Assembly (NCBI GenBank): GCA_026874595.1
Contig: CM049317.1
Location: forward strand, 61,097,118-61,161,117
Source of the DNA: Sipunculus nudus
Taxonomy: Eukaryota > Annelida > Sipuncula > Golfingiida > Sipunculidae
DNA length: 64,000 nucleotides
Reading direction: 5' to 3'
In this document: positions 10,460 through 19,835 of the stretch, piece after piece
How positions within the stretch are numbered: position 1 is the first letter of the stretch
How the letters are laid out: every line of letters starts with the position of its first letter
The notes under the pieces: generated by a model
The model's database searches: none
Seen by the model: the letters and a program-made list of their open reading frames with translations, nothing else
Told to the model about the DNA's origin: nothing
Translations under genes and position numbers: made by a program

Positions 10460-13328
10460 AAATGAGAAGCATGTAGGAGGCATAAGTCCGGTCAGGTGTG
10501 TAAAACTAACCAAATCTTTTATAAAGTGACATTTACAAAAGAGACGGTCATCGGCCTTGTCTTGTATTGTCTTTCATATATCTCATATATTTATGTTTGA
10601 TAATTTAAATGGTATTTTATACCTATCTGAATGTAAACGTCTTTAATTTCAAATACATAATTATATACTTGAAGAATAGCAGATTATAATTACTTTTTCA
10701 AATTATTCGTGTCAAATAATTTAACAGCCCCTATTTTCGAAAGATTGGTTTTCCGAATTATTATTTTTAGTCCAAATTTAAAGAAGGGATGCTTTAGATT
10801 TTTTGTTATCTGAAGCTCTTTTATCCGAAAATTGTTCAGTTTAACGAGACTTCACTGTAATTAGCATTTGCGATTTCATGAGTATTCTGGTTTTCGCAAT
10901 ACTAATATCGACTCAACCCATTAATACATTTTCTTAATTCAAGAAATTCGAACCGGTAGCGGTTTTCGAATTACCAGCAATGCGCGGGGGGCTCATATAA
11001 TCAACCAAATCAGCGCTGTGCCTGAGGACTCTGGGGAGAGAGCTGGCAATGTAAGAGAGAGGAACTATAGTGGAATATGTGGGCGTGGTTGTCAAAAGAA
11101 AGAGACCGTAGGCAACGTCATTGCCGTCCTTAATATGATCACCAGTATGCAAAATAAAGATCCTGGAGCAGATCAACAGACCGCTAACCCTACGCCAGAC
11201 ACTGCATTGTCTGTGCACTGGAGGTCCACGGACCATCAACGGATAGAGACAACGGTACACGCTTGCACACGATGTACAACCAGGTACTCGGAGCTAGATC
11301 CTCGCATAAACTGCAGTGAGTACACTAACGGTAGCCATTTCGTAATGCGGGGTCGCTTTTGTTTATTTCGAAAATCTCAATTTAATTAATTTGTGTTGAT
11401 CAAAGACTCCTGTGGTCAAGGGTTAGAACATAAGACTTAAAGCTGGGAGAAGAGTTTGAATCTTACCAACCAAAGTAAGCGCTTTGCAGGGTTAATGTGA
11501 GGGCTGTTTCCCATGGCCGTGTTTCACTCACAGCCGAGTGAGGTGGTTCCTCGGTGGTATGACCCAGCAATCGGGAAGATTACATAACCATGGCCAACAG
11601 GTGCAGTAGACACCGGGCCTGGTAAACACCGGGATACAAAATGAGAGGAAGTGTGTGCTACTGCCCTGTTATATAGACCGAAACAGGAATGGAATTCTGC
11701 AGATGTACATACATAGTTAGACTAGAATTACAAAATGGAGGCGGTTACCTCCAACAACATAAAAAATGTCCATCTAGAGTTAATAATGTTGACGTTATCT
11801 TTTTTTTCCGGACAGATAAACATTTGGTTTACTCAGGAAATCTTGGCCTATCATTCAAGTCAAAGAATTAATCTGCTAAATCTGGCCGAAGCTACTTATT
11901 AGGTTCTTCTTCAAGAAAAAAATTAACGGATTTTAAGTTTTTAGCCAGCTATTCGCCCCCCTTTTCTGGAGAATATATTTGATAATTGGCTTAATCTGAG
12001 TTATAATTATGAAATGTACGTAATTCGGGTTTTGCAAAGTTCGTATAAAGCCTCTGTGACGTATGTATGAGCTTGCTTATTTACAAGCTGTTAGTTAACA
12101 CAGTACATGCGCATGCAGTTGTTGACAAATAGAAAACCCGTGTAACTTAAGGTGGTTGGTTGCATATGTGCAGAGGCCGAAAGGTCAATAGGTACAAAAC
12201 GCCCTTAGCAAAACTCTGGTTCGTGTGACTTGCCGCCAGATGTCCTTTTTGAATGTGTTTGGATATTTTTGGCCTCCCAGCCACATGTTATAAACACGTG
12301 GAATTAAACAAAAAAAAAAAAAACAGTCTGTGTACGGTTGGATCGTGTTTACTAGGTAATTTTTTTATTGCCCCATTTTTGTCTTTCGTGGGTGAAATTG
12401 GCTGTAGGGTTATAATCCATGATGCGTTGTTATTCAGTGTTTAAATGTCCCGGCGGCATGTGGTACATGCGCAGGACTGAAGATGTCCCTGTCTGCTACG
12501 GTTTCTTCCCAGACGACAAAACTACCCGCAAGAAAGCTGAAATGACGTGTGTTATAAGAGGCGCACACCTGGTCAGTATTGAGTCATATGAAGAAATGAT
12601 GTTTCTAAAGAATCTAATACTGGAGACGCCAAGGTTGAAAGTAACAGGTAAAATTATAATTTAGTTTTGTTAAATGTGGAAAGAAAGTTTATCACCGTAT
12701 AAGCCTTTTATATATGAATATATAATTTGGAAAGGGCGGAACCTTTTTTCAAGCTAAAATGAAATGGGAGACCATTTAGAAATATTGACAGCTGAATTGT
12801 GCAACTACTAAGACTTTTAAGTGCATACGGGTCTTGATATCCCTTTGAATGATGGCCGGAGGGGGGTTTCAACAGGGAAGTCTATAATTATCCCCTACAT
12901 TTTGTTAATAAGAATGCCATTTCACTAAAGTCCGGATTTGAATCAATAAAATATGCAATAGCCCTTCGCGAATAATGAGAACTTGGAAATTATGGATATG
13001 TCCCCTCCCCGTAGGACGCATTTGGCATCGTGTGGTATCATCGTCTTATTATAATTCAGATTACTTAGTCTATGCTTCAGGCTTCATGGCGCCAGCCTTT
13101 CGTGGGTACTGGACGTCAGGAAAGAAAGACGACAAAAACTCCTGGATATGGAGCGCCAGCAAGCGGCCGATCAAATACTCCAACTGGCATTTTGGACAAC
13201 CTGATGGTATTGTAGGTGACAAATACGTTTTTATGGACACGGAAATGGCAAAATGGTGGGATGTTTCCGAGTTAAAGGTAGCTGCGTCCCTTTGTGAAAA
13301 ACAGGCTGAATGTCTTGCGAACGGCTAG
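9158..13328 (+). CDS. secreted C-type lectin, QPD type (3 coding exons)
   Basis: Proposed join is 9,158-9,191, 12,438-12,647 and 13,015-13,328, giving 185 residues with phase-1 junctions. Exons 2 and 3 form one clear CTLD: CYGFF, then A-E-M-T-C, GAHLVSI, an EE-FL helix, W-T-S-G, WIW, and YSNWHFGQPDG. QPD occupies the EPN/QPD site of Ca2+ site 2 and in known lectins favours galactose. KWWDV stands at the WND position, and SLCEKQ supplies the last conserved Cys. The two inner cysteines, normally just after QPD and at W-N-D-x-x-C, are missing, so the second disulfide is lost. No membrane segment is present, so secretion is expected if the signal exon is right; that exon is the weak part. An AATAAA at 13,614-13,619 could end the transcript. 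The gene converges on gene A. Confidence 0.7.
9228..9350 (+). repeat. dispersed CTCCGCCAAG-type repeat fragment
   Basis: Begins ACCTCCGCCAAG and continues CGGGGGTTTTGTTTTTGGCAG, GTTTGTCTGTTAG and a GAAGAAATTTT segment. I know this pattern from abundant dispersed repeats of marine invertebrates, probably tails of retroelements. The family is not assigned. It lies in intron 1 of the QPD lectin. Confidence 0.45.
9679..9740. repeat. (AT)n microsatellite
   Basis: About 60 bp of alternating AT in intron 1 of the QPD lectin. Confidence 0.95.
10125..10324 (+). mobile_element. truncated TTAA-type MITE
   Basis: Starts TTAAGGGGGAACTTGACACT and matches the reverse complement of the right end of the 55,888-56,694 element for about 195 bp. 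Shared blocks include AATGCTCAGTGT, ACAGCTTTATT, AAATAGTACCAAA and AGAAGAGGCTCAAG. The other end is missing, so this is a solo terminus of the same family. Confidence 0.7.
10325..10719. other. gene-free intronic stretch
   Basis: Contains a (GT)n-(GA)n microsatellite at 10,423-10,460 and AT-rich sequence. No exon seen. Confidence 0.5.
10720..10859. mobile_element. pogo-like MITE or solo terminus
   Basis: The right end, reverse-complemented, reads TACAGTGAAGTCTCGTTAAA and then CAATTTTCGGATAA, which is typical of Tigger/pogo termini. A weak partner (AACAGCCCCTATTTTCGAAA) starts near 10,722. Only the right end, closing at 10,857, is convincing. Confidence 0.45.
10860..11957. other. gene-free intronic stretch with an unassigned open frame
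   Basis: A 123-codon + strand frame at 11,018-11,389 overlaps a 108-codon - strand frame. The + frame is hydrophilic and Cys/Thr-rich, with no domain I recognise and no matching splice sites. It is probably a repeat remnant. Nothing else stands out. Confidence 0.35.
11958..12315 (+). repeat. R sequence, copy 1 (upstream of CTLD exon 2)
   Basis: Shares ordered blocks with 31,030-31,260 and 52,610-53,036, for example TGACTTGCCGCCA, GGTGGTT..TGCATA and CATGTT.TAAACACG. Here it lies immediately upstream of CTLD exon 2, in the intron. It marks homology older than the two-unit duplication. Confidence 0.6.
12438..12647 (+). CDS. QPD lectin exon 2 (N-terminal half of CTLD)
   Basis: Acceptor TTGTTATTCAG|TG and donor ACAG|GTAAAA bound 210 bp, phase 1 at both ends. 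It carries CYGFF, MTC, GAHLVSIES and EEMMFLKN, the first alpha/beta half of a CTLD. Confidence 0.8.
13015..13328 (+). CDS. QPD lectin exon 3 (C-terminal half of CTLD, stop)
   Basis: Acceptor CCTCCCCGTAG|GA opens the exon and TAG at 13,326 closes it. It holds the W-T-S-G core, WIW, NWHFGQPD, KWWDV and SLCEKQ, then a short tail AECLANG. The left boundary of the segmental duplication falls inside this exon at about 13,173. Confidence 0.8.
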
Positions 13329-13625
13329 TGTTGTAATTAAGTATAAATGGAAGAGAAAATCTCTCTAAATCATGTTGAAGCTTCTTTTGTATTCCACTGG
13401 TGACGGTTTTATTGAAACATTTTAAAAATGTTTTGGAAATGTTTTACTTAACACTGCATTGATGAATGTCAGCTTAATATGACACGGATGCATTGCTAAT
13501 TGCAAACTTATGTTTACCGTAAAGGGTCTGAACCAGTGCAAACTACACAGATGGCCTGCTTCTGGTTTGAAACTGAGTGGCTAAGATCCTGCAATCTTAA
13601 AACAAACAAACAAAATAAAGCAATG

Positions 13626-14041
13626 AAACTAACACTCATCACACAACGATTATACACTGCAGTCGTCCCAGACATTCTTTTGTGTACCCGATGATTTGTT
13701 TTGCAAGGTTCACTTTGATTGAACACTAGGGTGCGCACAGAACAAAGAATTGTTATCAGACCACTGAAAGCGTGGTATTGCATTATGCATCCAGCCCATA
13801 TTTTTAACATGCGACACCATCTCTCGTTGGTATGATTACACCGGCACACAAGCTCTAATTGGTCTGTTTCTTGGTCCTATATGTCAGAACGCGTGTTAGT
13901 TGTCTGATTACAGTTCTTTCCTTTGTGCGCACCCTGGTGCTCGAACCCAGAGAATCTTGCTATACAAACCAGCGGTTACACGTAAGAATGTCTGGGACGA
14001 TAACGGCTATGTATAAACGCTGCGGGATGAGCGTAATGGAA
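13626..14041. repeat. long inverted repeat (foldback)
   Basis: The left arm 13,626-13,762 pairs with the right arm 13,903-14,041 at roughly 75% by eye. Matching blocks include CGTCCCAGACATTCTT versus AAGAATGTCTGGGACG and GGGTGCGCACA versus TGTGCGCACCC. The spacer is about 140 bp. In unit B the right arm is kept (about 37,485-37,640) and the left arm is mostly gone. Confidence 0.7.
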
Positions 14042-15659
14042 GATACTGGAGATAATGTGCATGAGAGAAAAAGACGTTTGTTGGACCGATGACGGTGGTG
14101 CGATTTCACTGACCACATCTACTCATATATAGGTCAAGCTTTAAAAGTTAATTCATGGCTACAGCCAGATTATGGGAGGATGCGCGGAAAGACCTAACGA
14201 AAATATAGAATAAGTATTTAATGTGGCAAGAAAAGCAGGTGGCATTTCAAGTTATGAATGGATGAATGAATGAATGAATGAAGGCCTCAGTTATATGTTA
14301 TGTTTAGTGTAACTCTTATGAAATTTGTTATGAAATAAACTTGAAGCAAGCGGCGAGACTGTGTACCCAGCTCCACCTATCATAATATAAATTTTAACAT
14401 ATGTCAAACCGTGTTGCTTGATCAAATCTGATTAACTATGCACTCCCTTTAACTATTGCCTGACATATTTGTGTTAAAATGTTGGTGATTTGCCATCGAA
14501 TCAACTTCCCCTGTTGAAATATGTCTATAACCGTGATTTTTTTTTTCATTTCACGTAGTGGTATCTGAAGTATTGTTCACAGATTAAAGTCCCTGCCATA
14601 CTAGCGACAGCCTGTCACCCCAAACGTCCAGTTTTGTTGAACTAAAGACGATGGGCCCTATCAGTTTATTTTCGAAAGCCTGAGTGTCATGTTGTCATGG
14701 ATACTGCCATACTAGCTTGACCTTGACCTCTAAGTGGTCTTATCAGCAGGCGTTTGACATTTCATGGATAAATATGTACAACAGTAGCCTACCTATAGGT
14801 AGTAGGAATTAAAGTCTACATGTAAAAGTGTTGTTTTTTTTGTAATTTATATGGGTTATATTGCTAGATAAAATAAAAAAGCAATGTTTACAACCTTTTT
14901 CTTGGAAAATTACAATCATGGTTTGAGTGAAACAAACTGGCTAAACTAGTTGAAAAAGGTATCATTATAGTAAATGCACTAATGCAAATGTAATTTTCTG
15001 TTTAAAACAATATGTAATAAAATACTCACTCCGTCCTGTGAATTCTGATAATTAATTCCAGAGTTTTTTTCAAAGAAATTTTTTTATAATCTCCAAATAG
15101 AATGTGAATTTAATATATAAACTTACACTTGAATTATTTTTGTTGTTTTTTACTTTTAGTTAAAAAAAAAACCCCGCTTGGTAGGTGTTGTAATGGGCAG
15201 GAGTGGATTTCCGCCGCCTGCGTTAAGTGTTTTCCTATTTTTTTTAGTTATTTTCAATGCCTGTCTGTCCGTTTGTCATTCTTTATTATGTATAAAAATG
15301 GAAATCAAATTTGCTAAAACCTGGTGCTCTGACTGGTTTTTAACATAAACAGAAAACCAACGAACACATGACAGGGAAGATTTTTTTCCCTAGACACAGC
15401 TTATCTAGGTCCTCTATTATCGCTCTACGTGTACGATATCAGAGATATCAAGTGTCTTTTTTAAGTATAAAAATATAGAGTGAAACTTACATTTAACACT
15501 GTTTACGATCTAACACACGTCTTTATAACCGGTAAATGTTGTAGTGTATTGTCACCATTGAATAAGTGAATGATTGAGTGTATGAATATATTTTATTCAT
15601 TCAATATATTCAGTTCATGCAAATATATATGCTACATATCACAATAGGTCTACGTATAG

Positions 15660-15695
<36 letters not shown>

Positions 15696-15763
15696 TCGTA
15701 CATAAAAATGTAAATATAATAAATCACGAACTATATCACAGTATAATGTCCGTTGATACACAA

Positions 15764-15797
<34 letters not shown>

Positions 15798-16231
15798 CAC
15801 AGTACACATTATTTATGCTGGTGGTGATATTTTTAAATTCTGAACGAGCTTAACCCGATAGTTTTACAAAGAATGCTTTCTCAGCAAGAACTGGGCAAAC
15901 AACATATCAGTAGAACTGTATGTCGTGTCAGGTACTCTATTATCGCCCTACACCAGTTTTGCGGCTTCTGGTCCGCCTACTGCTATAACATCGCCGATAA
16001 GCTGACCTTGTAACTTAAATTAAAATGAACACATTCATAAATATTAATGATGAAATGGATAACAATGCTTGCTCTTTAGTACTCATAACGTACACAGAGT
16101 CAGTGAGTTCAACAGATACATCACGAAATGTCAGTGAATTATTTGTCTCCATTATGACGAAAATGGACAAATCTACTACTTCTAAAGTGGGGCTTACTGA
16201 AACTGTAATTCTGATAACAAAGATTTAATTA
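14042..16231. other. intergenic spacer between convergent genes
   Basis: No gene is supported. It holds (GAAT)n near 14,260, (AT)n at 15,661-15,694 and (CA)n/(AT)n at 15,764-15,797. It is colinear with unit B 37,640-39,570 with many indels. The 62-codon frame at 15,129 has no splice or domain support. Confidence 0.5.
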
Positions 16232-16710
16232 CAGTGGAACCTGTCTGAAGTCCACTGCCTAATGAGACAACATATCTAATCATACCACGAACCTCTTTGA
16301 TTACTCTTTGATATTATGAGGGCTATTCAATTTACCTTGATTAATAATTATGAATTTACTATGGTTTTACATATAATACTGGTACCTTTTATATCTTTAG
16401 CCACTTAATTAGCTTAATGAAGACATTCAGTGCCAGCGTTCTAACAACTGGTTTATTCCAACCAGAAGCGTCTCACAAGTACCCGGGTGACGCAGGAGTA
16501 TTCCGTAAATTAACGTCTAAGGGAGCATACGGTAACGTGCAAGAACATACTATATATATATATATATTCTCTGGGAAATGGCTGAAAGACCACCCTTGAG
16601 TGAACCGAATGCATTCACCTTGGTTATAATTGACCTGTCTAATAAGACCACTTTAAATTTAGAAAACTGTTGGCCAGTCCAACGTGTAGTCTTATTACAC
16701 AGTTTCACTG
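16232..16710. mobile_element. pogo-like MITE shared by both units (copy A)
   Basis: Left end TA-CAGTGGAACCTGTCTGAAG; right end reverse-complemented TA-CAGTGAAACTGTGTAATAAG. It is flanked by TA on both sides, and AAGACCAC motifs recur inside. The orthologous copy lies at 39,573-40,037, so insertion came before the segmental duplication. No transposase. Confidence 0.7.
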
Positions 16711-16940
16711 TACTTGGAAGCATCACGCCGTGGTGCCATTCAGTCTTAGTAGCTGTTTCTAGGTAACGGTACAGGAAGACCCATACTGCCGAAATGAACT
16801 CCATGCCTCGCTCAAAGGGTCATAACTTATAGAAAGTGCTTCTGTGGTCATAAAAAGTCCATTGCAAGATATTTTCGAATCGATCGTATTGTGTGTGGTA
16901 ACATCGTCTATCATGTATCCTGTTGATTTGTGTGAGCAAA

Positions 16941-16946
<6 letters not shown>

Positions 16947-17021
<75 letters not shown>

Positions 17022-17022
17022 G
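16947..17022. repeat. (AT)n(GT)n compound microsatellite
   Basis: About 48 bp of AT followed by about 26 bp of GT. Confidence 0.95.
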
Positions 17023-17243
17023 AAATGATCTGGGAGAATGCAGTCCCTGTCCTCGGCCACTCAGCGCTCTATATAAAGGTAAATGATAGATCTGAGTCAC
17101 TACCGTCGGTTTTGCCTCATCGGCTCTTCAGATGACTGACGTTCAACTTCTATAATGTCGGTTTTATCGTTTCTTTTTCGCACGGTTGGGTGCCCTTGAT
17201 TCATGGCGACAGGCTGATACAATTTTAGAGCGTTTTTTTTTCT

Positions 17244-17310
17244 AAAATGTTTGGCCACAAGTTACAAAAATATTTTGCTTACGTTTATGAAACTTGTGGC
17301 CAAACATTTT
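17244..17310. repeat. perfect 20-bp inverted repeat, 27-nt loop
   Basis: Arms 17,244-17,263 (AAAATGTTTGGCCACAAGTT) and 17,291-17,310 are exact reverse complements. It lies just upstream of the Penelope remnant and could belong to it, but that is inference. Unit B has no counterpart. Confidence 0.85.
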
Positions 17311-17399
17311 CCAAAGAATCACATATTCCACAAAATCGTCAGTTTTACAACCTGAAATCAGTTACAGCTGCATGAAAAATATAAAAAAATCCAAAACCA

Positions 17400-17905
17400 C
17401 AACACAAGGATACTCTCCGAAAGGCAACAAAGAGAACCCACGCAACAAAGGCTATGCAACTGCCGCGACAAATCTGATTGCCCTCTCAATGGGAAATGCC
17501 TAGCTTCTTCCATTGTGTACCAAACGGACGTGCACAGCAACGGTGCAATCAATACGTACATTGGCATGACCGGAGACCCCTTTACATAAAGGTTCTATAA
17601 CCACAAAAATCATTTAAGCACAGAACTCACTCAAACGAATCAAAACTCACAAAACATATGTGGACCCTGAAAGACAAGCAAAAAAATTTCACCATCACCT
17701 GGTGTATAATCCAGCAAATCCAAAACAGCTATGACCCCTTCAAACCAGTGCAACTTGTGTTTGACCGAGAAACTGACAATCCTATCCTCAAGCCAAAAGG
17801 ACTTGCTGAACAAACGCTCAGAAATTATTTCAATTATCAACTTGTCGCCATTGATCAAGGGCACCCAACAATGCAAAAAAAAAAAAAACAAAAAAAAAAA
17901 AAAAA
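17400..17905 (+). pseudogene. Penelope-like element remnant (GIY-YIG endonuclease end)
   Basis: Translation from about 17,453 reads CNCRDKSDCPLNGKCL, a Cys cluster typical of the region before the GIY-YIG domain in Penelope-like elements. VYQTDV and TYIGMTGDPF follow (the GIY and YIG strands), and then a TAA. In shifted frames come FYNHKNHLSTELT, W(T)LKDK, W-C-I-I, CNLCLTEK and a C-terminal LNKRSEII, all in family order. An A-rich tract ends the copy at 17,876-17,905. Stops and frameshifts make it dead. The reverse transcriptase part is absent. It is missing from unit B, so it arrived in A after the duplication or was lost from B. Confidence 0.75.
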
Positions 17906-17994
17906 ACTGACAGTATAAAAGACAATTACATGTAGTTCTTTTCTTATTAATCATATTCTAGATTCACCTGGGAATACAAATTACACTATATACA

Positions 17995-18330
17995 TCTGCA
18001 TTCTAAGGAACGCAAGCCTCCGCCATGAGGGGGGTTTGTATTGAGGGACGCTCCCCAATCCCTTGTTTGCATTTATTTATTCGGCCTTTATTCCCAGGTT
18101 CGTTCGTGTATACGTTACTCTACATTCGTGAATATTCCCTGATGACCTTCCTCAATCCGGACCAATTGCCGGATCCACACCAAAAGTGACCAATTTTTTC
18201 ATTGGCCCATTCCCGAGAAGGTCTGAAATTTTCATAAGACTCCGTGCATGATTGCGTGAGTTATCCTGTAAACAAACACAAACGCACACACACACGAACG
18301 GGGATGAATGCATACCCTCCCGGTGGAGCC
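17995..18330. mobile_element. A-specific insertion of CTCCGCC-type dispersed repeat
   Basis: Contains GCAAGCCTCCGCCATGAGGG, CCGGACCAATTGCCGGATCC and CTGTAAACAAACACAAACGC before ending near GGTGGAGCC. Flanking sequence (ATACAAATTA ... ATGAACGAG) is contiguous in unit B at about 40,488-40,506, so this is an insertion in A. Similar in type to 9,228-9,350. The retroelement family is not assigned. Confidence 0.6.
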
Positions 18331-18901
18331 GATGAACGAGAAATAGATTAAATGTATCAACACAAAGTGAAAGGAAAATGCAGTGAGTGTTGTTAAATTT
18401 AGGTAAGCTGGGTCTCCTCCTCAGTAACTCCTATAGCTCTTCTTTCTGTTCCTTGGCTCATCCTATTTTTAGCGATTCGTAGCAACTACAAAATTGAATA
18501 TACTGATGTCAATACATGTTCTATAATTTTGGTGCCATAAATCCTCATATTTTTTAATTATATGCCCAGTTTAGTAAAACTGACATTTCATTATCAAAAT
18601 TTTAAAGAAAATAATGAAATTCTACGATGCACAAACAGTTGATCAATACACTAAAGTGTACGGGCAGTCAAACATATATTTGCCTGACAACTCATACAAA
18701 GAGTGTAACATTGTTCCCCAACAGTCTGGTAATTAGATTTTAAATGAGTTTTTAACTTTAAACAGTACACTCTATACACAAATGTTCCACGCTGATGACT
18801 TCACTGACTTATTGCCTTTTATATTGATTTAGATTTAATAAATGCATAATTTGAAGGATCATCTCTCTATTGAGAATTCTCCACAATTCTGTTTGTTTGT
18901 T
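18331..18901. other. 3' flank of gene A
   Basis: AT-rich and without exons. An ATTAAA on the - strand at 18,834-18,839, about 65 nt past the stop, is the best polyadenylation candidate I see. Confidence 0.4.
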
Positions 18902-19038
18902 TTAAAAGTTGATTTCATAAAGTAAAATCACCTTAAAATTTATAATGAACTGAATTATGATGATTGACAGTAAAACACCAAACAGAGTCCACACTATGAC
19001 GTCATAATTTGATATTCCACGGCTTCCGGTGTGTTGGT
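18902..19038 (-). CDS. gene A exon 8: transmembrane segment and tail
   Basis: Acceptor TTGTTCCAG|AC at 19,038 and stop TAA at 18,902-18,904. Encodes DQHTGSRG, then a hydrophobic helix with IIIIQF, then NFKVILLYEINF. Confidence 0.75.
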
Positions 19039-19787
19039 CTGGAACAAATGAAAGAGAGAAATCCCTGTATTCAAAAGTTTTAGTTCTGCTCATAAAGGAC
19101 ATGCCATGTTGAGATAAACAAATGGTTTATCGTGTTGAATTATGGCCAAGATAAATGCCTTCAGATATTAGTGGTATACTGAAATACAGAGGGGTAATTG
19201 CAACGTTTTAACAGAAAATAGAAACAAATTAAAAGCAAAGTCAGATTTAATAAGAAACAGGACTTGATGTCGGTCTACACTCGCTGCGAATTACAGCGAC
19301 AAAATATCGGTGAATAATGAACATGCAGTCCTTGATGTCACAAATTGTACTTGCATTTCAGATCATTTTGTGACTTGGACTTGGCTTACCGTTATTTCTT
19401 TGATGATCTTTCCCTGTAATTTGTGCTGTTGGTTCTACTGTGATGCTTCCAAGTGACGAATAATTAGTTTCTGTAATTTCAGTAGGGTCAGACCCTATGT
19501 GAAACAAAGAAAAATTGCCAGGCACATTAGTAAAAATGATATATGATAGGATGTGATATGTGTTTAAAATCTGACATTTGACTGACCAGTAGTAAGATAA
19601 TGTAGGGCTATGTATGCGGTTCCTTATCTAACATTAACTGTTGGTAAAACAAATACGGAAAGGGCGATTTTTTAGAACCACAATAAGAAAGATGAACAAG
19701 ACGTAAAAAAAATGAATATCTTACGACGAAAATGCTCAAGTGTATTACGGTATACGATTTAAAAAATACTACCTTTTTTATTATTAC

Positions 19788-19835
<48 letters not shown>

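Noticed and set aside
17080-17140. Hammerhead-ribozyme-like CCGATGAGG near the Penelope remnant
   Set aside because: The CUGAUGA core is not exact and the required GAAA and flanking stems do not line up.
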